This document shows positions 10,943 through 22,757 of a stretch of 64,000 bases of DNA, one piece after another. The translations under genes and the position numbers were made by a program. This stretch comes from Kalmusia sp. IMI 367209 (lineage: Eukaryota > Ascomycota > Dothideomycetes > Pleosporales > Didymosphaeriaceae). The DNA lies in the NCBI GenBank assembly GCA_027946365.1, contig JAPEUQ010000003.1:3038001-3102000 (forward strand), written 5' to 3'. How positions within the stretch are numbered: the first letter of the stretch is position 1; each line of letters starts with the position of its first letter. The notes below the pieces were generated by a model, which ran no database searches, was not told the origin of the DNA, and was given only the letters and a program-made list of their open reading frames with translations.

Positions 10943-11779
10943 TGCTGGTGCTGTTGATTTAGAGAGTGTAGAGTTAGTAAGGTTTCAAAAGTCCTCATGT
11001 ATAGCCTTGAACATGGTGGACGCAGCCGTGTTTATGGACTCGAAGCGCAAGAACTTCGAGAGCTTTCCTGAGGGTTCGCTTCTGCGTCATAGCGTGAGCC
11101 CCACTATAGCCTACTGAATGCAACTATACATCGCATCTATCGATTCGAAGGTAATACGAGTTCGTAATACACAGCACAAAATGCAAAAATGTTTGCTGCA
11201 GAAAGTTTTGAGCTGGTTGATTGGAGGCCAACCGCCTTCTAGGATGCCCTAGCTCACATCTCTTGGTGTCCACTAACAGTCTTGGTCACATGCTCCTCAC
11301 TAATCATACACACCAGCTCTTCCTCCACTTGATTTCTCCGTCTGAGGATGATTCATCGCAAAACATCGCTAGAATTTTCAGAGGATAGGTCTAAACGCTA
11401 GCTCGATACTTCTCTATGTATGCGGCTATCAGGTCAGACCGACGTGTTTTGCTAGTATGCATGGTTCGAAGAGCTCATCGATTGTGGCTTCTATGAAGCA
11501 CGTTCTTGCAAAGAACGTCTTTTCCTGTGATTCTTCGCTGCTTATTGTTCCCTATCTGTCGCTTCTTTACATCAATATTCGTATGCCTCTTCGACCATTG
11601 ATGGACGACTCGCTTGTAACTTGGTTACGCTTGCCATGATACAGCTACGGAACAGAGGTATGCATACCCTTCTTGAGCATACCGTGTTTCCTGGAATTAA
11701 TGAGCCTCTGCATTTTGATCCGAACTATATGCTTGAGCCACAATACCGTGACCACTGCCCCCAATTACAGGCGGTCGGC
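10943..11779. other. Intergenic region between OPI10 and the Zn2Cys6 regulator gene
   Basis: About 840 bp. The left part is the OPI10 promoter and leader, the right part the 3' flank of the transcription factor gene. The open frame at 10560-11117 mostly mirrors OPI10 on the other strand and is not a gene. Confidence 0.5.
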
Positions 11780-13940
11780 TCACACAGATGCAGGTCCACG
11801 AGGAATGGAAGATGTAGACTGCGTTGGCTGGAGATTCCACGCTTCCCTCAGTGCAAGTACTACCGACATGGTCGGCCAAGCATGTTCCTCCTCGAGCTTA
11901 TTCAGGAAATCAATAATTGCGTTCTGCTCTTCAGCTCCATGAAAGTACTCGCCACCAATAGAGATACCGATTGCAGCTGTAGTCATTCCAGGCTGGAAGG
12001 ACTTCTTCCCTAGTGCGAGTCCACACATACAAAGAATAGACTGACGTAATTGCTGCTCGACAGCCTTGTTCATGGCGCTCGATCCGATGCCAACGCGTTG
12101 GCGCCGCGGGTTGTAGACGGCGAGAAGCATGCGTCCTAGTTCTAAGTGCTGCAGACATTGGACTTGACAATCATTAATTTGCCAAACTGTGGGAAAATAT
12201 GTGCCGTTGTCGGGGTCGGGAGGTAGGTAATAGAGGGGACTGAAGCACGGTGGTGGAGACGTAGTCCAGCGTTCCTCGAAGGCTTTCATTGCGTCCCAAC
12301 GCTCAAAGGCTAGGTTTTTACCACTGTCTGCAAGTATTGTAGCTGTATCCGGACCGAAACAATATCTGATAACATCTGCGCACCAGACAATCATCCTGTT
12401 AGTCCATATGAAATCGTCGGCTGGCCCGAGGTAGTCATAATTTAGGTCGGTCGCAAGAGGAAGTCGGAATGGTCTTCTGTATAATAACACCGACCATATT
12501 TCCTGTCGCAACGCAATGAGGCATGCCGATGAACGCAACCCATCGGCAATGGAGACTCTACCGTACTCATCACGATGAAGGCTCTCAATAGACTCCAAAG
12601 TGAATAGAGATTGGGAATGATGCGTATGCATGACAGCATGCACTACACTCTGGTAGGCTTCGGCATCTAGGCCTGTCAAAGAAGCTATCGTTATACTATT
12701 AGCCACGTCCATAGAACCACGCATTTGAAGCGACCAAGAAGGATAACTGACTGTCAAGCTGCTCGTAGAAACGCAGTATAGTCGTTGCGGCAAGTGCATC
12801 TGCGCGCTCTTCTGCATTAGATTTGGTCGCTGGAATGCTCGTGAAGTCCATCAAGAACGATAAGCAAATATTGTGGTAGTGGATCGCTGATTCAGGTTTA
12901 AGATCAGGTAGAGGAATTCCATGTAAATGGATCAGGGAGTCATTTGGATGCCTTTTATACCACAGGCTTGTGACGAGCCGTGCCGAAGTAGTGCATATGG
13001 CATAGAGTAAGACTGGGCAGTGCCTTGATCGTTGCGGTACAGTGTAGGTAAAGTGTGCGTCGCGGTCAGTTGTATCAAACTACAACATATCAGTATAGTG
13101 TAGCTACGTAGTATAACGATACTGCGGAAACGATGGTACGGGCTTTGATATGTCTGGGAAGTCGTACTATATGAGCCAAATTCTCGCTAAAATGCCTCAC
13201 GAGGCATGCTTCCTGCAGTCCAATGATCATCGAAGAAGAGCTCACTTCTATGGCAGATTTAGTAAGCGAAGCCTCTGGTGAACGCGTTAATGATGGGACT
13301 TCTCCACCTGCCCTGGCTGTAATCGCCGGAGATACTGCAGCTACAGTAACTGTTGCAGAAGGTGAAAAGGATTCGATGTATTGTGTGTGGGTTGCAATTG
13401 CCGATGTCATCGTTGGTGGATGACTGGTGTCAAGAAATTTGGTATCATCGTTTGGCAATAGCGTGCTCTGTGGAGGAGTCTCTACTGTCACGGGGCTGGT
13501 CGGAGATGGTGGAGGAAGTGGGGTCCCATCTCCCGTGGCAGGATAGCGAACGGGAAGTGGTGGATGCACTTGCTCCTCGACTCGAGAACTCTCTTCTGCT
13601 TGACCCCCAGTGGTTGATATAGAGCTCTGACGACCTTCTCCGGAAAACCCAGGCGTCTCGTCTAGGAAAGATATTTCTCTCTTCTCCGTGTCCACCCAAG
13701 TCTGGTTTTCTGAAAACCCTGCAGTTCTCTTCGGCTTGTTCGTGTTCCTGAAACGAAAGCTGCTAGAAGTTTGAACGCACTCGGTGTCGGATCGCTTGCA
13801 ATTGGAGCAAGGATCCTCTCTGTTGCCGTCGCCTGCGTCTCGTAGTCAGTTCACGTATTTTGGCCGCGACAACTCTGCGCACATTTTAGATGACGATGCC
13901 TGCAAGCTTTACATGGCCGAGGACGTCGCTTTGGTGCCAT
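11780..13940 (-). CDS. Zn2Cys6 fungal transcription factor
   Basis: Four exons read on the minus strand: 13940-13883, 13832-13168, 13079-12752 and 12672-11780, giving 647 residues. The N-terminal zinc cluster is complete: PCKACRHRHLKC (Cys 1-3) and CSNCKRSDTEC (Cys 4-6), with seven residues between the halves. A basic stretch (MAPKRRPR) precedes it. The first intron (50 bp, CTGAC branch) cuts inside the codon for the third cysteine. A Ser/Pro/Thr-rich linker follows. The regulatory domain begins with LQEACLVRHFSENLAHIFD, continues with VPQRSRHCPVLLYAICTTSAR and ends with RSSACLIALRQEIWSVLLYRRPF and the LQHLELGRMLLAVYNP helix. This architecture is that of ARCA-like regulators. The DNA target and pathway are unknown; no cluster of co-directed metabolic genes surrounds it. 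Confidence 0.87.
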
Positions 13941-15109
13941 GGCTACGAAAATGCACTGTGCTGTTACCAAGCTATTCGAGGTCGCAATGAAACGGGCAGC
14001 GCAAGCTTCAACCGACGGTGCACTGGATCGGCCTCCGCATGCACTAAGAGCATGCTAGATGCTAGCGTACTTTCTGTACTAGGAACGCTCCCAAAGGTCG
14101 TGCATGTGATTTGCCTGCTGAGTATGTGTAAATATCCACCAAATGCATTGCATAAGTAGCTAGTCTATTGTCCCAATGCTATTCAGATGGCCAGGCTGCG
14201 TTACGTAGGCCTAGTCACCCCCATACGGCTTAACGCTAAATCTCAGCCGTGTTCCTCCTCGCTCTGCCCATCCATCCTCTTCCCAAACCGCTCTTTGCAC
14301 TGGGCCTTCTTTGCCAGAGCGCAAATATGATGAGATCACTTCTTGTACTACACGCTGTTCGACTCGTCTTTGCGACCCCCATTGCCATAAATACATGCCC
14401 ATAGTATACCATACTGAGGAGGACGTCAACGCTTCTACCTGACCTACAAGCAGGTGTCGTCATGTATCCCAAGTATCTTATGTTTGGGCTCAAACTGATG
14501 TAGTGCCAATCTCGCGACGCTGGGTGGTACTCTGGCTCTGGTGCGTTGAGACTATTTGAAAGTCTAATGGAGTGAGAACAATATTGTATGCATATACGGA
14601 AATCAGCAGGCCGAATTCAACGCACATTTCAGATTTATTATGTGCTTTTCATCATGAATTTTCACCCTGGACTGTACCACCATACTACCGCCTCGCATTC
14701 CACTACCAGCCCCGATCGTCACCCTGGACTAAGCTTTTCCACTTTGCTTTCCAGTCTTCTCCCTTCAAGTAGTTATGCATGAGACAACGACTATTCGACA
14801 GGTCCGACGCGCATCCATTCCTTTCGATGTGGGTATCAGCATTTATTGAAAGCCTTGTTGGGATTTAGCTACATATGCCAACTTCCATACCTTTGGCCCA
14901 CTTCTATCGTATGGTGTAACCAAGATAGGGGAGGAAAAATGTGACCTGGTGTCACTTCCATATCCCTAAACGGTCTAGATGTGCAGGCTATGACGACTCC
15001 CAAAGGGCACCATTGAGGGCTGAGCGCTGGAATGAATGTTCAAGAGTTAAGAATAATTCAAAACCAGCTGTTTAGCTGGCCCAAGATTTTACCAATATAG
15101 CACGCTGTG
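13941..15109. other. Intergenic region between the Zn2Cys6 gene and the PAN-like gene
   Basis: About 1.2 kb between divergent genes, so it should hold both promoters. No coding stretch with motifs or coherent splice structure was found; the frames at 14211-14493 and 14572-14782 are short and featureless. Confidence 0.5.
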
Positions 15110-16428
15110 ATGGCTTTCCACTACCGTTTCCTATCTCTACTCTCATTAGTGCAAATCGTAAACTCTGGTCTGCTCGAACCTCGACAGTACTTTAACCCCT
15201 TCAGTCCCTGTTCAAGCTGCTTTCGAAGCTCTTGGACCCAGGGCCCGGAATGCAATACCAACATCATTCTACAGTCGACAATCAGTCGTATTCTAAACCC
15301 GTGAGAATAACCGCCATGTCGAAAGATTATTACTGATGCTGTGACCAGTCCACCAGAGGCAACCTCTACCTACACACCTTCTCAATGGTGCCTAGACTAT
15401 CTCCGCCAGACGGACTGGACTACCTTCAAGACTACGACAAGAACGATTTCAACTCATACTAGCCGGGTATATGCGCAACTGCTTGTCACTGAGACCGACT
15501 TGAGGTAGGCGATGCATGCGCACCCTTCTGAACCTGGAGAACTAACGTATATTAGCCAGCCGACTTCGACTGTATGGTGTCCTAACTTTAGAAATTCATC
15601 CAGTTTGGAGTGCGGCTGGGATGGCAACATCATCAACCCCATCGATCAACGCGAAGACTGGTCTATATTAGGCGACGCCATCGGCAGTGCGGAAGACTGC
15701 CACCAAGCGTGCCTCGAGCGCACCACTTGTAAGGCTTATAGGTGGGATGGCGAGAATGGCAACCCTTGTGAGATCTTCAATGTCGGCATCGGTCTCAATG
15801 CGACCCACCTCATCAACCCAACACCTAGTGGAAGTCAATGGTGGGAGCGCGGCTGTCAAGTCCACCTTCCCGTAAGTCCTTCCACGGTATTACAATAAAG
15901 CATGAGAAATACAAAGAAACAAATCCACGACATCCGGCTCGGAAAGGCATGTAATAGATTATATGCAAGCTCGGAAGCTAATAATTGAGATAGATTGGAT
16001 GCACGAACACATCCGCCACTATACGTCCCTACAGGAGATTTGCACGCATGGCTCAGTCTGCTCCTGCACCGCCTATCATCACTGCCGCTCCCGTAGCTGT
16101 GACCGAGGCCATAGCACCAGTTCCTGCTCCGACAAGTCGTGATGCTCAATTCCCGCCCTATATGTCAGACTTGACGTATCTCTGGTCAAGCATCTTCGTT
16201 ACGCCTGCTTGCAGCTGTATTATTAGCTCAGAGCTTCCGCCTGTTCCGAGTAAGACTACTACGACGATCACGAGGTACACTGCGACGGTAGTAAGTGTTT
16301 TACTTGCACTAGTGTTTCATGAAACTGCACAGGCTGACCACACGTAGTATATTGTTACCACGTTTGTGGACAAATTCACAGTAACGGTGACACCGAGAGG
16401 GACTACGGTGTACGTAAGCATTGACTGA
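15110..16428 (+). CDS. Secreted PAN/Apple-like protein with Thr/Pro-rich tail
   Basis: Five exons (15110-15300, 15349-15504, 15556-15871, 16057-16290, 16348-16428) give 325 residues. The N-terminus MAFHYRFLSLLSLVQIVNSG looks like a signal peptide, followed by an LEPRQ-type propeptide end. Residues ~115-220 contain six cysteines in a PAN/Apple-like setting: VWCPNFRNSSSLECGWDG, then AEDCHQACLERTTCKAYRW, NPCEIFNVGI and WWERGCQVHLP. The rest is a Pro/Ala/Thr/Val-rich region (APVAVTEAIAPVPAPTS, SKTTTTITRYTATV) typical of O-glycosylated fungal wall or surface proteins. PAN modules bind proteins or sugars. The fourth exon uses an acceptor at 16056 that keeps the frame; a second AG at 16034-16035 would lead into a Cys-rich frame ending in a stop. 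The 3' end is uncertain, because a GTAAGC donor-like site overlaps the last codons. Confidence 0.62.
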
Positions 16429-17345
16429 GAGGCTATGGAAATGTGATATACGATGTTCATGAAGCAAGAAATTTGGAACGAAGCAGGACACTGAGGGAAA
16501 GGGGCATGTATTTCAGCAAATCAAATTGAGTATGTAGTTGGCTATTACACCATCGATACTCAAATCAGGTATTTACCAAAACAGAAAATCCATCATAGTA
16601 GTCTACATCCTTCGTAAAGCAAACTATAGAGTATGGACCCCTGTTTATGTACGGCGGTGGCGCAACTTTAACAGCTCTATGCACAACTAGCCCCTCCCCT
16701 ACACGCGATCGTATGGCAGCTCCATCTCGAGATAATAAGGCGTCTTCCCCGTCAGCTCCTACTTTATCTCAAGATACCCTTTACTTGTGATAGAAACAAA
16801 ATCGAAACTTTGCGACCACTTCTGGTCAGCTTATGAAACTTCCATAATTCATCTCCAAGCACGAAAACGGCAAGTGGGATGTTTTTGTGGAGCATAGGAA
16901 ACCCTCTCCATACACAGTTTCGTTTGAAATGCTTGATATCGAGAACAAGATCCTGGAAATGAGAGTCATTGCTTATGCTTGAAAGGTTGCGGAAGCACTG
17001 ACGGAAAGCATACAACTACGTCCCGATGTAATTTTACGTGCTAGAATGACGTTTTGTAATTTGTACGCTCTTAGCGCATCAAAAACGTCTAGAAATTTTT
17101 CATGAAGGCACGCTCAGATATCTCTAGGTGTTTCTTGGATAGTAGTGATGAGTTTTACGATGGACGATAAAGTGTGGGGGATCGTCATGCAGCGCCGCTA
17201 ATCAACCGTGGTAACGCGAGTAAACGAGCCAACATCTTAGAAACATTGACTTCTCGCCCAACCTCGAAACTTTACCGCCGCCCTCACGGCCCCCGCTCTA
17301 CCACCTTACCTACCCTTCTACATGCCAAACACTTGCATGTAAACA
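16429..17345. other. Intergenic region upstream of POP4
   Basis: About 920 bp holding the 3' flank of the PAN-like gene and the POP4 promoter. The minus-strand frame at 16764-17015 (83 codons) has no recognisable feature. No repeat or RNA gene was seen. Confidence 0.45.
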
Positions 17346-18041
17346 ATGTCCACCCAACCCCCACCTTTCGCACAAACCCTCCTTGCGCGCGCGCACCCTG
17401 ACTCCACCGCCGAAGAGCTCTACACAGAGCGCGTCTCCAAGCGCCCCCTCCACATTCGGGCCACCAGCCCTGTCCCTTCCTTACGCGCAACCCGACGGCA
17501 AGCCCTCAATGCCCGGCGAGCGAAATTGCGAGCCCGTAGCGCTTTGAAACCGCGCCCGCTTTCTGCCGCTAAGAAGCGCGCTCTCGGGCTTCTGGAGATA
17601 CCTAGGGAACAGCAAAACTACAACATCTATGAAGGGCTGCATAAATTATGGACGGGGTACATGGCCGAGATTCTAGGACTAGCTGGGGAAGGAGCGAAGG
17701 CATATGTGACAGCGAACAGTGCTGGACAAATGCTCGCCAGCGCAGACATGCACGGTGCACTCATATCAGTTGTGCGTAGTCGGTGCGTGAGTCGTGTCGG
17801 GCTAAAAGGGATTGTTGTTCGGGACACCAAGTTCACATTTGAGATTATTACGAAGAAGAACGAGGTCAAGGCTGTGCCGAAGGAGCATACGATGTTCAGG
17901 TTCGAGGTACCGGTGCCAGGGAAGGAGGGGGAAGAGCTGAAGAGACCACTGGTTTTTGAGATTTTGGGGGAGCAATTCCAGACGAGGGGGACGGATAGAG
18001 CGAATAGGAAGTTCAGGATGCATTATCAGCCTGATATATGA
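17346..18041 (+). CDS. POP4: RNase P/MRP protein subunit Pop4 (Rpp29)
   Basis: An intronless gene for 231 residues. The basic N-terminal half (LRATRRQALNARRAKLRARS, LSAAKKRALGLLEIP) is followed by the Rpp29/UPF0086 domain: YNIYEGLHKLWTGYMAEILG, SADMHGALISVVRSRCVSRV, GLKGIVVRDTKFTFEIITKK and a C-terminal RPLVFEILGEQFQTRGTDR. Pop4 is an Sm-like beta-barrel subunit shared by nuclear RNase P (tRNA 5' maturation) and RNase MRP (rRNA processing). Length and motif order are normal for the family. The ATG at 17346 is the first in frame. Confidence 0.93.
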   Translation: MSTQPPPFAQTLLARAHPDSTAEELYTERVSKRPLHIRATSPVPSLRATRRQALNARRAKLRARSALKPRPLSAAKKRALGLLEIPREQQNYNIYEGLHKLWTGYMAEILGLAGEGAKAYVTANSAGQMLASADMHGALISVVRSRCVSRVGLKGIVVRDTKFTFEIITKKNEVKAVPKEHTMFRFEVPVPGKEGEELKRPLVFEILGEQFQTRGTDRANRKFRMHYQPDI

Positions 18042-18560
18042 AGGAATGGGAGAGGACGATGCAGGACACTACAAGGGCTACGTCTTGGCCATGAATGATA
18101 GTATGGCATAGGGCCGCGCGACGAGCAGGCGAGCGATTAGGAAGAACCTGAGCGATGTCTTAGATGCTGGGAAAGAGACAGTTTTGGATGGAGGCCACTC
18201 AATTTTGGCCCGTCTCGCGTCTGCGATAACATCCTCGAAGCTACAGAGGGAAAGACCGGATCAGCTAAGGATATTGGTTCGTGTAGTCAGATGCAATAGC
18301 CCCATAATCGAACGACGAAATACATTGGGGAACCAGACCATGTTTCGCGAGACTACGAGTCACATAAGCACAGGAGCTGGGCATTGGAAAGGTGCACCCG
18401 CAAAAAAGGCTGGGCTAAAAAAGGTTCGAGTGCAGACCATCTTCACGCGGATTGCGCAGCGTATGTACGATTACCTTAGTGCGGTACACTCTATGTAGCG
18501 CAAACGAGTAAAGAAACAATACATATTGAAATACTCATAAATCATCTAGGTCTATAATGT
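18042..18560. other. Convergent 3' region between POP4 and the GH125 gene
   Basis: About 520 bp between convergent genes. An open frame at 18184-18498 has no motif and is probably chance. Confidence 0.5.
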
Positions 18561-20304
18561 CTACATCTTGTAAGGCTCGGCACCCTCTCCGAAAAGCAAA
18601 TGTGGTTTCCGCTTCGCAAGATCTAGAATTGTCTGCGCAAACACCGAGTTCGCCCACGCGAACCAGCTCCCTTATCATCATTAGCATGCATGGTCTTACT
18701 CATTCGTCGATGTGTGACTTACTTGTATAATCACTCCAGTTGTTCACATTGACGCTCTCGTGAATCAGACCATTCCTGCTCACATTCTTCACCGAGCCCA
18801 AACATTTCATAATTTCGTCATCGCTCTCGCTCGTCATGGCCTGCACTAGCACGCTCATAGGCCATGCATGCTGGAAGCCTACGTGCGGACCACCGATACC
18901 ACTGAAGTCCTCGCCGGTGAGGTAGTACGGATTGCCCTTTTTTTGCAGAATCATCCTACGCGTATTCTTATACACGTCGTTGTTTGCATCGGTAAAGCCG
19001 AGAAGCGGGAGTGCAAGGAGAGAGGGCAGGTTCGCATCGTCCATAAGGATAGATGATCCGAAACCATCGACTTCGAAGGCGAAGACCTTGCCGAAAGTCT
19101 TGTGCTGCACCACACCGTGCTCCCAGACTCCGTCTTCAATCTTTTGGCCCCAATCTTGAACGGTTTGCGCTAGTGGCTTCTTGCCTGCTTTGCGGAGTAT
19201 AGCCGCTGTGCGTTTTAGCTCAACTGAAATCATGGCGTTGGCTGGGATGAAATAGCCAAGGATCGTTGCATCGTCGCTAGGGCGAAAAGCACTTCGAACG
19301 AGGCCTGTACCAGGGGCTAGTGGATTACCAACTCCCCCTAGATTGAGGGTCTCTGTGCCGGTATTGGTCTGACGTTGGAAAGTGTACTCATTGCGTCTGA
19401 ACATGTTGGAGTCTTCGTCGAATGTAGGCTTTGATTGCGCTTCCAAGACTTCCAAAAGAGAATCGATGGCGAGGAGGAAGCGCTGGTTAATGAACTCGGT
19501 AGATCCAGTATTGTTGTAGAACTGGTTCGCGAGAGAGAGGAAGTGTGCAAGAGAGTCGAGTTCATACTTGCATTCGAATACGAAGGAGTTCTCGTACGCT
19601 GGGTGCACAGTATCGCCATCACCCTGAGAATTTGGATTCAGTCCACTTGGAGGCGGAGGCTGGAAGGCGTTACAGTAGGGCGACCCAATAACATACTCAG
19701 ACTGGGTGTTAATTGCGCCCAAGATGAGCTTGTGGATCTCCTTATCTTTCTTTGCGAGTGACTGGTATTGTGCGAGCTGGTTTGTTGAGTCACGCAGCCA
19801 CTCAGCATTGATATCTCCCGTTACGATGAAGCTTTGCGCTCCTTTCCATGCATTCGCATCCCACACTTTCTTATTCGGTTTAGGTTTCACTGTGCCATCA
19901 ACGTGCCACCGGACAGTTGTATCGAGGGTATTTGGAAATGCATTTTCGAATATGCGGGCAAGGTCCTTATCGACCAGCTTCTCGTTCATGTCTTGTATGA
20001 CTTTCTCTACAAGTGGTGATTCGAAGGTGCGACAGTACTTGGACGGTCTCTGGGAAGGCAGCTCGAGAGGGCCTTCACTATAGGGCGGACTAACAATTGA
20101 TCAGCTGTATAATTCTTCAACGTGCCATGAAGCTTACTGCTGGCGCATGGCATAGTTCTTATAATCCGGACATGCTGCTTTGTACTTGAGGGGATCAATT
20201 GGAGCTTTCATAGGCTCTTGAACACCAGCGCTGACGCCGACACTGGCAGACAAGAACCACAGAGACCAGAGCCTCAGAGACGGTGGCGCACTTTGAGGCT
20301 TCAT
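18561..20304 (-). CDS. GH125 exo-alpha-1,6-mannosidase (Mug157-like), secreted
   Basis: Three exons on the minus strand (20304-20138, 20089-18723, 18670-18561) give 547 residues. A signal peptide is likely (LRLWSLWFLSASVGVSAG). Conserved family blocks follow: RPSKYCRTFESPLVEKVI, DTTVRWHVDG, FIVTGDINAEWLRDSTNQL, the glutamine-rich SPYCNAFQPPPPSGLNPNSQG, HPAYENSFVFECKYELDSL, SAFRPSDDATILGYFIPANA, FEVDGFGSSILMDDANLPSL and IGGPHVGFQHAWPMSV. The last exon adds RSWFAWANSVFAQTILDL. GH125 enzymes are metal-independent exo-alpha-1,6-mannosidases; the fungal members include the Mug157 group and probably trim mannans. The terminal introns (48 and 52 bp) have standard borders. Confidence 0.93.
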
Positions 20305-20968
20305 GCTGAAAAGTCGTCTCAATCGGTAGGATGCGTAAGAAACAGATTAACGCGGCGGGACTAAACGTGAAGAATGCTTTGACAATATCGGCAAGGACGG
20401 AGAAACGTTTAGCGAGGAAAAAGCATTATTATAGTGCACTCGGCTTTGACATCTGCGCGCATTGGACAGTTGCGTGCAGCGAAGAGGAGAAACTGTCTCT
20501 CAAGCACCTCGATAGCTAGCTAGGCGCCGTCATCGCAGATCGACAAGGTGTCTTGTTGGGCAACCGCGATATGTCACAAGCGCGCGGCTAGCGCCTACCG
20601 AAGCGCGGCCCTGCAGTAGTTCTCCGCCCAAGTCTACCTCTCACCCTTCACTTCACCTTAGTCTACTCTCCAGCTTACTTGCCTAACAGATATTACTCTT
20701 CGGTCCTCGGTTTTACAGCAAATTGCGCACTTTACTTTCCTTTCCCAAAGTCGCGTGAGTGTGGACAAAGGTGGAACAGGTACAATGCCTGCAGCCTGTT
20801 GAGAAGCTAACATACAGCTTGCAAGCACCACCTCTCGCTTTACCTCGAAATTGCTCTCTCGTAGCCTCCCTGTAATTCTTAATCACGATCGGAACACCAT
20901 CGACTATTTCAGAAACCCTAAAGAATCTCCGCTAGTTCAATTCTTACAGCTCTCGAGCGGCCGAAATC
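20305..20968. other. Shared divergent promoter region of GH125 and CLP1
   Basis: About 660 bp between divergent starts. Around 20640-20760 the plus strand is rich in CT/TC runs, common in fungal core promoters. An in-frame start at 20851 in another frame does not join CLP1. Confidence 0.45.
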
Positions 20969-22556
20969 ATGATCGCGCTGCCAGGTCTCAACCTGGGTGC
21001 TCAGCCCGCAGAATCGTTCAATCTCCCGACTTCTTCCACGACACGAACCCAAGACCTCGCTGCGAACACTGAATACCGGTTCGAGGTCAGCTTCACGCGA
21101 TCCCTCACCGTCAAACTGCTCAGCGGCACTGCCGAATACTTTGGCACCGAGCTCGCGCCGTCGACTACCTATACCTTTCAAGGCACAAAAGGTGCTGTGT
21201 TCACATGGCATGGCTGTAAACTCGAAGTCGGTGGTGAGGTGGAGTCAGAATACGTTGCCGAAGAGACACAGATGATGAGCTGTGCCAATGCGCATTTTGC
21301 TCTAGAAGCGTTACGCGACCGGAGTGTGCAGACGCAGACGCGAGAGGCAGGACCCAGAATACTTGTTGTTGGGCCAGAGAATGCGGGAAAAACATCATTG
21401 GTCAAAACCTTGACCGCGTACGCAGTCAAGAGCGGGAGGCAGCCCATGGTCGTCAATCTCGATCCGCGTCAGGGCATGCTCTCTGTGCCCGGTTCCCTCA
21501 CCGTGGCCGCCTTTTCCTCGATTATAGACATCGAGGAAGGATGGGGAAGCAGTCCGATTTCAGGCCCTAGCCCAATTCCGGTGAAGATGCCACTGGTCTA
21601 TCACTATGGACTCAAGGATGCAGAGGAGGGCAAAGTCTTTAGACCGCTGGTTACGCGCATGGCTTTGGCTGTGACAAGTAGGCTGGAGGAAGATTCTGCG
21701 AGCAAGCAGACAGGTTTCATCATCGATAGCCCGGGTGGTATTAGCCAGGGGAAGGCAGGCGTCTACGAGAACATAGAGCATATAATATCCGAATTTTCTG
21801 GTGCGTGTGATGTTCTTGAAGCATTCCGTCAGCGCTACACACCCATCCAAATCCTCGGCCTTTTTTCCCTCCCTACAACCATCATTAACATTACGTCGCT
21901 CACTTACGGCAATACTGACTCAACACAGTGAATATTGTCTTCGTCATCGGCTCCGAACGCCTCTACTCAGACCTATCCCGCAAATACTCGAACCGTACCA
22001 CCGACGAAACTGTCAACATCCTTCGCCTCGAGAAGTCAGGCGGTTGCGTCGATAGATCGGAAGAATACATGAAAGCACTCCGGCATTCCCAAGTCCGCGA
22101 ATACTTCTTTGGTCATGGCGAGAATGCCCTCGCGCCTCATAGCCAGGCAGCAGACTTTACCGACCTGAATATTTTCAGGATATCTGAAGGCAAGTGACTC
22201 ATCTATGTGAAATGCTCTTCGGCCTTCTCGTGGCTAATAGAGGGATCATAGGTTCAGATATGACTTTCGGCGGTGGCTACGACGACAATAACGTCTACGG
22301 CGGCTCAGTAGATATCTACGAAAAAATCACGCCATCGGGGGAAATTGTGAACAAACTGCTCGCTATCACGTCTGCGTCTGCAAGCGACAAGCACGATGTG
22401 ATTCGCGATTCGAGTATTAGGGGCTACATGTACGTGGCGGATATCGATGAGGCGAAGAAGAGGGTGAAGTTGCTGTCGCCGCAGCCGGGGCATGTGCCAC
22501 CCAACGCAGTGATTATGGGAAGTTTCCCGGAGGATGTGCCAGCTTTGGTGGGCTAA
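20969..22556 (+). CDS. CLP1: mRNA cleavage and polyadenylation factor Clp1
   Basis: Three exons (20969-21800, 21929-22189, 22252-22556) give 465 residues. The N-terminal beta domain (LAANTEYRFEVSFTRSLTVK, GTAEYFGTELAPSTTYTF, VFTWHGCKLEVGG) is followed by a P-loop NTPase core: VVGPENAGKTSLVKTL (Walker A), VVNLDPRQGMLSVPGSL and GFIIDSPGGISQG. After the first intron come VNIVFVIGSERLYSDL and LEKSGGCVDRS. The C-terminal domain has NVYGGSVDIYEKITPSGEIV and RGYMYVADIDEAKKRVKLLSP. Clp1 belongs to cleavage factor IA in yeast and acts in mRNA 3'-end formation with Pcf11. The second intron begins with GC instead of GT (G/GCAAGT), the usual context of GC-AG introns; no GT donor nearby keeps the frame. 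Clp1 and Grc3 are relatives, but length and motifs point to Clp1. Confidence 0.93.
22190..22251 (+). other. GC-AG intron in CLP1
   Basis: This 62-bp intron starts with GCAAGT after an AAG exon end and finishes with ATCATAG. Removing it joins SEG to SDMTFGGG in frame. A branch-like GCTAATAG lies 17 bp before the acceptor. Without removal the frame stops at 22196-22198 (TGA). Confidence 0.75.
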
Positions 22557-22757
22557 GTGTGGAGAGTATGCATTTGTTACTAGGTCTATGAATTTGAATT
22601 GGGAGTGGGAATCTATTCGTGGAAACAATGATTGGAGTCTTGAAGGTATGACCAAAGAGCTATGTACTAGAGGGTATCTAGCGTTCTATTCAATCCAATA
22701 GCATGAGGAAAAAGACATCGGTCACTGCCACCATAGTGTATTCTCGTCAATCTTTCC

